Origin: Nematostella vectensis
Taxonomy: Eukaryota; Cnidaria; Anthozoa; Actiniaria; Edwardsiidae
DNA length: 64,000 nt
Assembly: GCF_932526225.1 (NCBI RefSeq)
Contig: NC_064043.1
Location: forward strand, 14,258,085 to 14,322,084
Direction of reading: 5' to 3'
Shown here: positions 1 through 11,000 of the stretch, one piece after another
How positions within the stretch are numbered: the first letter of the stretch is position 1
Layout of the letters: every line of letters begins with the position of its first letter
Made by a program: the position numbers and the translations under genes
The notes under the pieces: generated by a model
What the model saw: the letters and a program-made list of their open reading frames with translations, nothing else
Told to the model about the DNA's origin: nothing
Database searches by the model: none

Positions 1-68
1 CAAGTCTGGAACATACATGCTTTTGCTTTTTAATCATCTTTTCTAATACACAATGATTTATTTCTTAG

Positions 69-2595
69 ATCTTTTGAGGATCTTTCAGTGAATGGCTCAA
101 GGAAAGCAGCCCAGCATTGCCTGGGATCAACTCATCCTGTAGCAAAATTAAAGTCCAAGATTGAGAATTGTCTTCAACACTGTGATATCCCAGGTACAAG
201 CATCAATGGCTTCTGTAAATTAAAGAGAATAGCCACCACTAATAAGAGTGATGCTGACAACAGTTATAATAAAGCCTGTTGTCAAGACCTCTCACATCTT
301 TGTCAAGATATAGATTGTTGTCAGACTGACGACAACTTTGATGGCACTCTATTTAAGGATTTGCCTTCAGCTATTCAGTACTGCTTGAAAGCTCGACATT
401 CACCTTTTGTTATAAGTGGGACAGAGACAGATTTTAATGTTCCTGTGACGTCATGCACATATCCCATAACTCACAGGATGGTAATATGTCGGACAAGGCC
501 CAAAGAGTCAGAACAAAATGAGGAACTAGACCTTGCACAGAAATTTATCACCAACAAGATCTGTCCTACACTGAGGCTCTCAGAGGACCAAATAAGCTGC
601 CAGAAGAGTCCTGGCTTAGATTTTAACAAGACTCAGATGAGCTCATTCAAGCCATCTGATTACCATGCTTTGAGGAAGCGTAGAAGAGAATTGTTTGAGT
701 GGAGACCGTCAGGTGACCAAGTCAACAAAGTCTGGATTCCTTCTGATGTTTGTTGTAAAGATGAAAACAATCTTTGCACTTTCTGCACTCTGGAGACAAA
801 CTACTTTAAATGCTCTGACAAGATAGAGAACTTGGTTACTACCGAGTCCAAAAGAGAACTGTGCTCTAATGGATTGTTAGTCATATCTTGTGGTATTTTG
901 AGTGCAAAGGATGGCATTAACGCAGGTTGGCTTATCATCGTTCATCTGGATGCTCTATTGATGGCTTTACACAACATCCCAGACATAAGGTTGCTTTGGT
1001 CTAAAGAGGAAAAATTCCTTGGACAGCCTTTTGGCCAGGTATGAATGTCATATTTCACTTCTTTAAATTGTTGTACTTTACTGTAGGAAGGATTAGAAAT
1101 GGTCATCAGTATACAGTGGTTTTATTGTTTTAAATAGTTGGTTTATATTTAAGACAATTACTGTTTGACTTCATCCCTATTACTGTAGGTGGGCTGGTCT
1201 GCGTAGCAGCTCAAGGGAGAGAGACGGGGGGAGAGGGGACAAGAGAAAAAAAAGCGAGCATGCTGCCGAGGGGAACTGGGGGAGGGGAAGTCCAAGTCCT
1301 TCCTCTGCCTCTCCCCATCCCATGAGCCACTATGCAGGCCATAGGTGTGCTTATTTGAGGGGGGGGGGGAAGGCATTGCAAATCTTTTTCCTGTTGTTTG
1401 CACCAGGTACAGTGGCCCCCTACAAAAGTTTCTGCATGAAAAGTAACATTTAGTGTCCTTAGTTACAGTCAAGCCAAGCAAGAATCACTCTTACTTTTGA
1501 AATGTGTGCATTATACTTGTTGTGCTTATTAGGGATTGGGGGCTTTATAGAGAGGGATGATTACTTGGGCTACCTGTGGCCAGCATTGCTGGTGAATTCT
1601 TGCTCGACTGACCACAAATCAAAGGAAATGTCAGAGTCAATTTCCTATTTTGGCATTTCCTTTGTCCTATAGTTAGTCGAGCGGAAATTCGCCAGCAGTG
1701 CTGGCTGGTGCTGGCGCAGTTTGCACAGGGCTTTAAAGTGTACAAGCCCCCAAGAAAACAGCTCAACAGCAGGTACAAAATGCAGACTACATTTTTCGGT
1801 GATTCCTTTTGTTGCCCGAGTAAATGCTGGTGCAGCATCTAGTTTTAAAATGTTGACACCAGGGTTGGGGGAGGGGTGGGGGCTGAAATAGGTGGGACTT
1901 AGTACAGCTTTTATGGTATTCAGGCATGTAGCCAGAATCTGTCAAGTGGAGTGTGCAATAAGGAGGGAAAATGTCTAATGCCGGAAAAGGAGGCGAATGT
2001 GGGAACATGAGGAAAGACACGATTTATCAAGCAAGTGGGGCAAGGAAAATGTTTAGCAGTGGCTGAAAGGTTGTATGAGAAAAAAACAAGAGAGAGAGGA
2101 GAATTTGTGCACTACCAGTCAACACACCACAAACCTTTAGCCTATTGTGACTCCAACGAAGGGCTAACGCTCGAAACGTCAGCGCAACCACTCTGTTTCA
2201 TAGAGGCGTCTAACATAGCTTTTCAACCTCGTGTTGATTCATACGTTGTCAATATTGTGACTCCAGCCCCCCATACTTTTTGGTTCAACTTTCAGGAGGA
2301 TCAATATACACCCTTTAATTTGTACCCACCGGTGTTCCTTCACGACATCAGCTTCTGGTTAAGCAATGATTCAACAGAGAAGGCTTTCCTAGAAACCATC
2401 TTCCATACAACACAGAACTGTGTGTGCGACGTGTGGTTTCGAGAGAGGTACAGAGACCCTGTGAGCGGAGCAATCAGCTATAACTACAGGATGATGTATA
2501 GTAGATGTGATGGGGCTTTGAGCCACATGCAGACAGTTGAGATACAGAACTTGCTACGAAGGGTTTTGATGAAGAAGAAGTTTATTCTGAGTTGA
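69..2595 (+). CDS. FDXACB1-like protein (FDX-ACB domain), last two exons; 5' part lies outside the window
   Basis: Two exons join in phase 0: 69-1038 (acceptor TTTATTTCTTAG, donor CAG|GTATGA) and 2296-2595 (acceptor CAACTTTCAG, stop TGA). Exon 1 ends with a block containing IPDIRLLWS and EKFLGQ. This block is typical of the segment just before the ferredoxin-fold anticodon-binding (FDX-ACB) domain in mitochondrial PheRS and FDXACB1. Exon 2 encodes a full-looking FDX-ACB domain: YPP, then DISFWL, a Y.YRM strand and a terminal VLMKKKFILS. FDX-ACB domains bind the tRNA anticodon stem in PheRS; the role in FDXACB1 proteins is not settled. The long, poorly conserved, cysteine-rich middle part and the lack of visible PheRS catalytic motifs favour FDXACB1 over FARS2, but the N-terminal half is not in view. 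AATAAA signals lie at 2739 and 2751. The exon 2 acceptor sits directly after a dispersed repeat. Confidence 0.72.
1577..1709. repeat. Imperfect inverted repeat (hairpin or MITE remnant) in the FDXACB1-like intron
   Basis: The left arm begins GGCCAGCATTGCTGG and the right arm ends CCAGCAGTGCTGGCTGG. The arms are about 50 bp with several mismatches and enclose a short centre. No clear target-site duplication is visible. It lies in the 1.26-kb intron of the FDXACB1-like gene. Confidence 0.55.
2140..2200 (+). repeat. Dispersed repeat with a CGAAGGG...CGAAACGTCAGCG core next to a splice acceptor
   Basis: The stretch carries ACGAAGGGCTAACGC followed by TCGAAACGTCAGCG, a self-complementary signature I recall from dispersed repeats in many marine invertebrates. 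In frame it reads GLTLETSAQ, which is often mis-annotated as protein. Here it lies just upstream of the last FDXACB1-like exon, so the open frame running through it is intronic. Confidence 0.45.
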
Positions 2596-3850
2596 GACTA
2601 TGATGTTGTGTTGTATTTTTTAGGTTTATTTTGGTATTATTGTTTATTTTGGTATTATTATTGCACAACATAAGGTTGAACTTGAGGATCCATGTGCTGT
2701 ATGTGTGTTTATTGGTATCATACTGGCTGAGTTCTGGAAATAAATTGTTGAATAAACGAAATTTGATTTTATTCCTGAATTATTATCGGTACTGCACAAG
2801 AGCATAACACTTATTCAACATCAATCCGTTGTTGTGCCAACACCATATTTGTTATGACTTGTGCAACAGAAACTCAACATCAAATAAACTTGGACTACTT
2901 TAAACCTAAGCATCACTCCATCTGTTTTAGCATTTGTATTTGAGTCGGCACAAATAGACTAAATGTTTACACCTAGTATTTTAAATATGGTTGCACTCGG
3001 AGAGTCCATGTGTCATAACCTGCAGAGCTTCATGGGTAACAAATAAATGGGAAAAAAGTGTAAATAGAAACAAACACAGATTTAGAAAGCTTTAGCATTC
3101 TTGTTTATGTTCCTCTAAACATTTAACATGGCGTTCAGAGACCAGGATTCAGCCATTTATACACTACCCATGTCCCACTTTGGGTTACAATACTTAGATT
3201 CTCGGTTGCAACCTTAAAGCCGCATTGTCACCAGTTCACTGTCAGGAGGTTCGACGGAAACCTCAACCGTTAAAAGACATAAGAATCTATTAGAATCCGA
3301 GATATTTAACAGGCCATCCGCTCTAAATTATCAATCATTATGCTTTCAATATTTTTCACGTTTTTCGTTAAAAATCATCGGAGATTGTAACGTAATCGAC
3401 CAGAAGTAAACTGGTGACAATGCGGCTTTAATTGAAAAAAATATTGTATTTTATTAAACCAATAAATCAATTAAGCAAGTATATATAAGTAGCTGGGGCT
3501 CAGAAAATAGTAGCAGGCGGTTCGCCAGTCACCACTGGTTTTCATACAGTTTATACATATTCTAGTCCGAAAATTTTGATCTTCTTATGAAAACAACATG
3601 ACAAATTTGAAAATTTCTGTGACTTTTCAAATTCCTCTATCTTGATAAAGAAAGAAAGACATTTGTTCATCAAGATTCGGCAATTCGGCTAATTCGGCAA
3701 GACAACTGCTCACTTCGATTTGTACTGTAGACTGTCTTTAACAATCACTTGTCATGTAATTATTACATTATCAATTGCATTATCACTAGTGTTAATCCTA
3801 TAAATAACTAAATGCTAATACACCATTTTCTTGGGAAAATACACAAAATA
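2596..3850. other. Intergenic region between two convergent gene 3' ends
   Basis: It holds the 3' UTR and poly(A) signals of the FDXACB1-like gene and a 218-bp TTAA miniature element. It presumably also holds the 3' UTR of the minus-strand CARD gene. No other coding signal was seen. Confidence 0.6.
3214..3431. mobile_element. 218-bp TTAA-flanked miniature inverted-repeat element
   Basis: Both ends read TTAAAGCCGCATTGTCACCA on their own inward strand, giving perfect terminal inverted repeats of about 23 bp that include the flanking TTAA. TTAA duplication is the hallmark of piggyBac and Kolobok type elements. The body has no coding capacity, so this is a non-autonomous copy. Confidence 0.8.
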
Positions 3851-6800
3851 TCATGAGGTCACCAGCAGATGGGTTGCTACTCTTGGATTTATATCATTTA
3901 AAACCTTTATGAATGTTTTAAGGATGTTTCCCCGTCTTGGAATAATCTGTAACAGTTTATCAATCTGTTTTCTACGTTCTTTGACAGCATCTAAATCTTC
4001 CAAGTCGTTACATGATAAGATTCCTTCAGAGAACAACTTACGAGACAATTCAAATGAATCAGAAACATTGTCCAAGATAAATATGTGGTTCCGTTGTAAC
4101 AACTGTCTGTCCCGCAAAGGCATCGTGCAGTTATAAACTGGAAGAAAGATTACATAATATTAATGAGCAAGTACTAGGTATTTATTTTGTTCTAAATTTA
4201 AAAAAGAATGGATAGGAACCAAATACTTTTGTACCTTCTGTGTTTGGGTGTACATTCTTGTTAATCTAAAAATAATCAAATATCAAATAGATATGAATAT
4301 TTAATTCTTTACACATATTCTGTCAATGTTTACTATGATCATGAGCAGTTGGCTACCAGTTTTGGGGTATGATTGTTCTTTTGAATTAATAATTTACATC
4401 AAAATATACTTACATATAGGTTAAATTCCTTGACGATTTTTTGCTTCTCATGAGTCTCAATGTGTAATTTCAGCAGCTCTCCATGTGTACATTTGAAAAC
4501 CATCTCTTCGTCTTCTACAATGTAGTTTACGCTGCATTCTGCCAGACGTGAGTTCACCAATAAGTCTTCTTTGGTAAATATTTGTGGCTGAAATCAAGAA
4601 AAAACAATATAAGGTGCTTTTTTAGACAAAACTAAAAGGCATTGACAAATTAGATGAAAAAAGGCATTCTAGATCACTTTGGAAAACATAAATCTATAAG
4701 TCAAACTCTTTTGTGGCAAAATCCAATAATAAACATCCCATGGAAATACTGCGAAGCCATACAAATTCCTTTTTGTTCTTGCGGGGGTTGTCAAATTGTT
4801 ATCAGACTCACACCCTCCCCACCCCCAACCCGGAAAAATTAGGTCCATTTTTTTGGATTTCGCCCAACGATACAACAATACTACTGGTTGTTCTAGCAAC
4901 AAAGAGGGGAAATCTCAAGACACCACACAGGTACAGTACAGTTATCCAATTATTTTGACTTAAGACTGATAGAATGCAGATTACAGTCTTACAGAGTACA
5001 CTTACAATATTATTATTTTGTAAAAGTTGCTAATTAACCCAAACTTGCTACAACAATATTTTTAATGGTTTTTTTTCTTGATATTGTAAAATTGAGGACC
5101 TCTTTGCAACAATACCTTGATTTTACAATACACTTTTCCCCCAAGGCATATCGTAAAATCCAGTTTCCAATGTATTCATGTAGACAGCACACGTTCATGC
5201 TAAAAAAATCACCCAATCAGAGGAGTTGAGGGGAGTAAGCACTGCCCCTCCCTGTCCACCAGCCCTGTTAAGGATTGACGCCTTTCCCTTTCTACCCCCC
5301 TCCCCCCTTTCAACACCCATCCCCCCAAAACACACACACACACACAAGGTTTAGATACCTGGCTTGGGGTAATCCTAAGACGGCTTTCTGTAGGTTGTAT
5401 CCAAATCTTACAGAAACTTTCAAACTCTATAGTAACTGTATACCCTTGAATGGTCTCATCATTATCATCTAATGTATTAAATTGCTTGGGTGTACAACAA
5501 CCATGTTGGATAACCTCATTCAGCTCTATCTCTCTACTTATCTGTAATAAATAGTGAATAAATAAAGACAATCGCAAATTTTAGCATAAAAGTATGCATA
5601 CCAGAAAAATAAATAACTTTTTTAACAGATCTGAGCACCTTTAGAAATTCAAAAACTGACTTTCCTAAATATGAGGAATGTTTATGCCTTCTATAAAAAA
5701 AATGTCCCCCAATCCAACATGTCTAAAACTAAGCCCAACCCCTCCCCAACTGCGACAGGTGTGCCCACTGTTATAGTGAATGTGATGATATTTGCTCACC
5801 TCTTCATGTTTTTCGGCCAGTATAAATTTGACCAAGATCTGAGCTCGATCCCAAGGGTATTGAGATATATCATACATCCTTATTATGCCTTTGGTTTTTA
5901 CAGATGATTTCGCATTAAATGCAGCTGGTTCTGACTCCTCTGTAAAGAAAAAGGAAACAAACAAAAAAATGGTATGAAAAAGAACCTGTACTCTTAAGGC
6001 AGTTAACCCCTTTTCTCAGTACTTCGCTGGGCTGTTGGTCGTTAGGTCTCCTTTCCAGACATGGCATGTTTCAGATTCCACTTCAATATTTTTCTATATT
6101 CATTAAATTTCACAAGATTATTAAAGTTTGCAGGCTTTATTTTTCTTGAGTATTTAAGTTCACAAATTTTTTTCAATCATGAAAAAAAATTAGGCAGAAT
6201 AAGGTATCTTCCTTTTTTCAATGTAAAAAAAAAATTTTAAAACCTGTGTCCTATTCATAAGAGTAGAAAATCGCTTCAAGAAGCAACAACAATAAAATAT
6301 TTTGGTATTGTAACCCAAACAGTTGTGCTTACGTATAGGAGGTCTTGTAGGGACACCACCAGATGAACAAGACTTCATACCAATAGACTCAACTTCATTT
6401 AAACTTCTTTCATCTACATAAACAACAAGAACAAGAAATGTAATAAAAGAAAATTGCTTCAATAAGCAACAACAATGAAATAGGGTGGCATTCAGGTGCG
6501 TACCCAGGATTGGCTGAGGGGGGATGCAAAGTCTTAGGAATCATATTGAAAAAGCATAGAATTGGAAGATTGGAAGAGAATTGACCCAATTTTTTGCCAC
6601 CAAGGGGGGGTGGGGGGTTCGTGAGCATGCTGCGCACCCCCTTGTGTACGCGCCTCGCATTGTAACACAAACAGTTGTACTTACTTAAGGGGGGTCCACT
6701 AGGGACAAGAAATGTAAGAGTAGAAAATGACTTCAAGAAACAACAACAATAAAATAGGGTGGCATTGTAACTGTTGTGGTTTGAAATGCTTCTTGGTTTG

Positions 6801-7626
6801 AAATTGTTAAAACCAGTTTGAAAAAAATTCAAACCAAGAAGCATTTCAAACCACAACAAATGTGGCATGGTTTGAATTTTTTTCAAACTGGTTTTAACAA
6901 TTTCAAACCAAGAAGCATTTCAAACCACAACATAACCCAAACAGTTGTGCTTACTCATAGGAGGGACACCATCAGATAAGCAAGACTTCATACCAATAGA
7001 ATTTCCATTGTCTGTTTTTATTTCTACATAAACAACAACAACAAGAAATGTAAGAGTAGAGAATTGCTTCAAGAAACGACAGCAATAAAATAGGGTGGTA
7101 TTTAGGCATGTACCCAGGATTGGCTCTGGGGAGGGGTGGGCAGTCATAGAAATCATATGGAGAAAGCATAGAATTTGAAGATTCCTCAATAAGAAATGAC
7201 CCACTTAAGCTTATTAAGCTTCTGTGAGCCACAAAACATGAACAACAATGAGCTATACAAGCTGATCTTGCATAATCTTGTTATGGCCATTCAGATTTAC
7301 TAAAATCCTGGTCGGACGAAAAACAAGTTAACGCAAGTAGCAAAACTTTCGTTTGGTCAGAGCTTTAAGCATTTGAGAGGTCCGCATTTGCTAAATATAT
7401 CTATTATAGCTAGTTAAAAGGGTAGTACTATGGAGCTCCGCGAGCTCAATCAAGGTCTGATCGGATAAGTACACGCCGGATGATTTTGTACATGTACTGT
7501 GTATGAAACGACACAGGCTTCGATATATAATTCACAAATGTGCTAATGGCATTGTCAGTCTTGAAGGCCTCTAGTATTACTGTGAAGAGAAATAGCAAGG
7601 GTAAACAGCTCACCTTTTTCCGCCAT
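3851..7626 (-). CDS. UPA-like plus CARD protein, complete 8-exon gene, 325 residues
   Basis: Exons on the minus strand, in order: 7614-7626, 6955-7023, 6333-6413, 5800-5939, 5359-5541, 4414-4587, 4235-4265 and 3851-4137. All have GT/AG borders and the reading phases join without a break (978 nt). The start ATG (7624-7626) sits in a 13-nt coding exon. Residues about 240-320 form a CARD: six amphipathic helices with FSEGIL, an acidic turn, then LLQIIPRRGN. Residues about 68-205 resemble a UPA domain, with YTVTIEFES, the IQP turn and a final LAECSVNYIV strand. The flanking exon phases equal those of the UPA exons in the neighbouring receptor gene. Residues 5-54 come from two short duplicated exons, both containing SIGMKSC. 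No signal peptide or membrane segment was seen, so a cytosolic protein is likely. CARDs assemble caspase or adaptor complexes. UPA-CARD order is known from the C-terminal part of CARD8 and NLRP1; the comparison is by eye. The gene shares its promoter with the receptor. Confidence 0.8.
4235..4265 (-). other. 31-nt micro-exon of the UPA-CARD gene
   Basis: Read on the minus strand, the segment lies between AG (acceptor, TTTTTAG) and GT (donor, GTACAAAAG). It encodes ten residues plus one base and converts phase 0 to phase 1, as the terminal CARD exon needs. Without it the frame is lost. Confidence 0.7.
5280..5346. repeat. Pyrimidine-rich stretch and (CA)n microsatellite in an intron
   Basis: A C/T-rich stretch is followed by about ten CA units immediately 3' of the 5359-5541 exon donor (minus strand). 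No coding content. Confidence 0.7.
6262..7100 (-). repeat. Tandemly repeated exon-intron unit in the CARD gene
   Basis: Four copies of a short intronic segment (core AATAAAATAGGGTGGCATT on +) start near 6262, 6436, 6717 and 7047. They lie beside two functional-looking exons, 6333-6413 and 6955-7023, and one decayed exon at about 6687-6700. Both intact exons begin and end in phase 1 and encode SIGMKSC followed by a GVP motif. The decayed copy keeps the GTCCCT...GTAAGTAC end but reads a stop. The pattern fits duplication of an exon together with its flanks, followed by loss of one copy. Confidence 0.7.
6774..6930. mobile_element. Perfect 62-bp inverted repeat, nested hairpin element in an intron
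   Basis: The arms 6774-6835 and 6869-6930 are exact reverse complements (62 of 62). The left half is itself a hairpin: 6774-6802 pairs with 6831-6859. The repeated word is GGTTTGAAATGCTTCTTGG. There is no coding content and no clear target duplication. Confidence 0.8.
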
Positions 7627-7703
7627 GTTCGAACGTTTGAAAAACGAAACAGAAAGTAATTTTGCTGTCATGCCTTCTCCTGTCCCTATTGGTTGATTTA
7701 AAC

Positions 7704-7709
7704 CACGTG
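7704..7709. promoter_or_regulatory. CACGTG E-box in the shared promoter
   Basis: A palindromic CACGTG immediately precedes the kB-type site. bHLH-zip factors of the USF, Myc or MITF type bind this word. An inverted CCAAT box (ATTGG) lies 12 bp upstream. Confidence 0.4.
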
Positions 7710-7711
7710 TC

Positions 7712-7722
7712 GGGGAATCCCC
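7712..7722. promoter_or_regulatory. NF-kB-type binding site in the shared promoter
   Basis: GGGGAATCCCC fits the Rel/NF-kB consensus GGGRNNYYCC with two complete half sites. It follows a CACGTG E-box by two bases. The same 11-mer occurs at 60517-60527, upstream of the second TNF receptor gene. Confidence 0.6.
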
Positions 7723-8078
7723 GTGCACGCAACGCGTTACGGAGAAACGAGTAGAGAGTGCTTCTACAGCAAATTCCTGATTGTTCAACCCTATTGATTC
7801 TATTCCATCGTCGAATTTTATTCCAGTTTGTACTGAATTGAGGGGTTAACTATCCCTTGACTTGTTTTGGGCCTTAAAGGTGAGTTTTTCCTTTGGTTCA
7901 CCTTGTAAACTTGCCAATATTGTCGAGATTCGGTCAACACGGACATGTCTCGCTTGAATTGTAGGTGCTCGGGTAATTGTCATTATCCAAATCTGCTTCG
8001 AGAGACAAATAGTCACAGACTAACTCCCAAGCGCTGAGATTCTAACAAAATATTTTTGATTTTATAGGAGCTGCGAGA

Positions 8079-11000
8079 ATGGCATTTTATGTAAGTACAA
8101 CTAATGTACTTCGCTTGCATACAATCTCGATCTTAATTATTTTACTAGCCTTACTCCAGATGGGATTTACAGTTTTTCCCTCCCAGCTTTGATTCCTGTG
8201 TTTCCTTCAAATCCTCAATTTAATTCCTCAATTTCAACCCTAAGGGATAGTACTTCTGTTTTCTAACTTCTTTCATGTCCAGTTGTTATTATTAGGGTGT
8301 GATGATTAGGGTGTGATGATCTACTAACTGGGAACTTCTTAGGGACAGCAGAAGCGGAAAAAATTTAAACACGATGGCAGCATCCCCTTAAAGATAGCTC
8401 GATCACCCCCATCTAGTTTTATAGAGAGTCATTCACCGAATGCACAGGTTACTTGTGATACTGTTTATTATTTATCTCAAACAGGTTATGCAGCTGTGGC
8501 TTTTAGTATTCCCAACATTTCTCAATTTTGCCTTGTGTTCCAATAAGTGTAGATGGAATGAGTACATCACAAAGGATATCGTTGGAAACGAAGCATGTGT
8601 GAAATGTCCAAATTGTGCTGAAGGCCATGGACTTATGCCAGAGTGTGGCTCTCATATCAGTTATGGGGACAAGTTTCGCTGTGTGCCTTGCACAGATGGA
8701 GAAACATACTCTTCCAGCAATGACCTGACTAGTTGTCGGCCATGTAGCTTGTGTCCGCATAAAAAGGTTATACAAAAGTGCAATGCCACTCAAAATTCCA
8801 TATGCGACACCCGTAACTGTGAAGAGGGTTTTTACTATGATGACATAACAAGGGATTGCCAGCCATGTTCCTGGTGTTGTGGTGATGGTAAAGATGACAT
8901 CAAAATGAGCTGTAAAGTTAAGGGTCAGTCATCATATAAACTCTGTACTTATGACACAGGTCGGCGATGTTTACCACGATGCACAAATAAACAATATGTA
9001 GTTGTGGACCTCAAAACCTTAAAAAAGACATGCCAGGAATGCCCTACTTGTCAAGTTGGTCATGGGCTTTCCCCACCATGCGGCTCTGTGCTAACAAATC
9101 CTGCAAATCATTCTTGTGTTAAGTGCGCACCAGGAAAGAGCTTTTCAGAAAGCATTGATAGCTCATCTTGTAAGCCTTGCTCTAAATGTGCTGTTGGCCA
9201 AATGGTGGAGAGAGCATGTAACAGCACTCATGATACTCTGTGTGGGGATTGTTCGCCAGGGTTCTACAGAGACTTTTCTGTGCACCCAGCTGTATGCGGA
9301 CAGTGCTCTTATTGCTGTGGGGATGATATTGATGTCATTGAAAAGGAGTGTACAGCACAAGGAATGCCACCAAAAAAGCAATGCTCATTTACTGAGCGAT
9401 CCATCAGTGTCTGCTCCCCAAAACACACAAACAACAGATTTTATGCAACAAAGCCATTCAAGTGGTATTATGCGGTAATAATAGCAGTTGTTATATTAGT
9501 TATATTATTAGCTTTTGTGGCCTTTTATGTTAAGAGGGACAGAAGATTTGGGTATAAACAGATGGTACAGCACAGTCAGAATGAGCTCTGCCCAACTGCT
9601 GATTATCATTGCGAGCCTTTGCAAGGTTAGTAATGGTAGACTTAAAAAAATAATGACGTACAGCAGTCTGTTAAGTTTGAAGTTGCTATTAGAAGGCCCT
9701 CAGTGACAATAGTGTTTTTTCTATATATTTTTTCCAGCCCTGTTTTCTGAAATACTTCTGTATGAATATGTAAATTATTTACGATTTTTGTTTATAAACT
9801 GAACAATGTGCTGCTAGGTACATTTTGATTTTAGCATAATTTTCAAAATGCTGAAACATGCTTTATAACAATGAAGGAATAAGAAACATATGTAAGGTAT
9901 ATTTTGAAAAACAGATCTCTCAATTTCATTGAAATCTGAATTTCAAAAGTTCTTTAAAAGTTGTTGGTCATTTTCTTGGCCCTTTGAAATAAAAATATAA
10001 TTTTGTTGGTTTCCAAAACATAATACACCCTCTTGGAAGTGTTGCGCATGCAGAGGCATTTCCACACGCAGTTCATCACAACCTACAGAAAGGTTGTTAA
10101 TTTTGCAGGAGAAACTACACTACATACTTTAGCAAACAACAGAAAGATGTTATATATCGATAAAAAGAATAGACCATGCACAATATTGTTATGACTATTT
10201 TCTCATGTATTTTGATTGACTTCTCATTCTATGTCACAAATGACTCAATCAGGCCCATCCATTATATACTGCATGGCCACTTTTCTGAAAGTCACATCAA
10301 ATACCTCAATATTAACAGTTTCTTGCTATCCAAATTTGAATAAACCGAGATATCATTTGATGGAAGATAACACAGAAAATCAACTAGATATGAATAAGTT
10401 TATATTGAGCTTTAAAGTGGCAACTAATTTGCTAATATACTAATGCAGACTTTTCCATTTGTTCCAGATCACCCAAGTTTTGTAACAGGAGAGGGAAACG
10501 TCCTGTGGTTCCCTACAGCAGGTGTGAAGCTCCATTTGCCCCATGAATTTTACGGAGAGGGTGTCGACAATGAGGTTTACGGCAAGATAAAGATAGGTGT
10601 TCATCATGACAGACCTTCACTTCCTACCCTGAATGAGCATGAAGTACTTCTTAGCCCTGCTATCAGGATTCGCCCAGATGGGGCAGAGCTGCAAGAGCCA
10701 ATAACAATTGAGATTCCACACACTGCAGACTTAGGGACAGACAACCAGTGGTCACTGCGAGTTCTCACTTGCTATGATACCCAGGCTGGGCCTGAGTGGA
10801 CAGATGACCTTATGAGTGTAAAGTGTGGGGAGCTGTCTGTCTCTTTTAATGTGACCAAACTTGGAGTTGCCTATGCAGTGGTTGGTTCACCAGTCAATCT
10901 GCGCCTTGCAAAGAAGCGTATGGTTTGTGCAGTGTTTGCTGCACGGCACATCCCAGGGAATGAGCCAGTAGATGTGGTCTGTTATCTGTTGGATGACTGT

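Larger units (their letters stand above)
7627..7879. promoter_or_regulatory. Bidirectional promoter of the CARD gene (-) and the TNF receptor gene (+)
   Basis: The CARD gene ATG ends at 7626 on the minus strand. The first receptor exon ends at the donor AAAG|GTGAGT (7879/7880), so both transcripts must start within about 250 bp. The stretch contains ATTGG (7688-7692, inverted CCAAT), CACGTG (7704-7709) and GGGGAATCCCC (7712-7722), and it is richer in CpG than its surroundings. The exact start sites are not visible from sequence. Confidence 0.65.

Noticed and set aside
1158-1481. Minus-strand 107-codon frame and other frames in 1158-2020
   Set aside because: They lie in the intron of the FDXACB1-like gene, are low in complexity and show no domain.
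2140-2200. Hammerhead ribozyme suggested by the CGAAAC core
   Set aside because: The required CTGANGA segment is not intact here and stem II does not pair in the proper register.
2035-2295. N-terminal part of the 186-codon frame ending at 2595
   Set aside because: It lies before a good acceptor, reads through a dispersed repeat, and the phase-0 splice to 1038 explains the FDX-ACB domain better.
3831-4136. Plus-strand 101-codon frame
   Set aside because: It is the shadow of the minus-strand CARD exon, which has a recognisable domain and matching splice sites.
8440-8484. Upstream ATG (8440) as the receptor start
   Set aside because: An acceptor ending ATCTCAAACAG at 8484 and a 23-nt exon at 8068-8090 with an in-frame ATG give a normal spliced start with a signal peptide.
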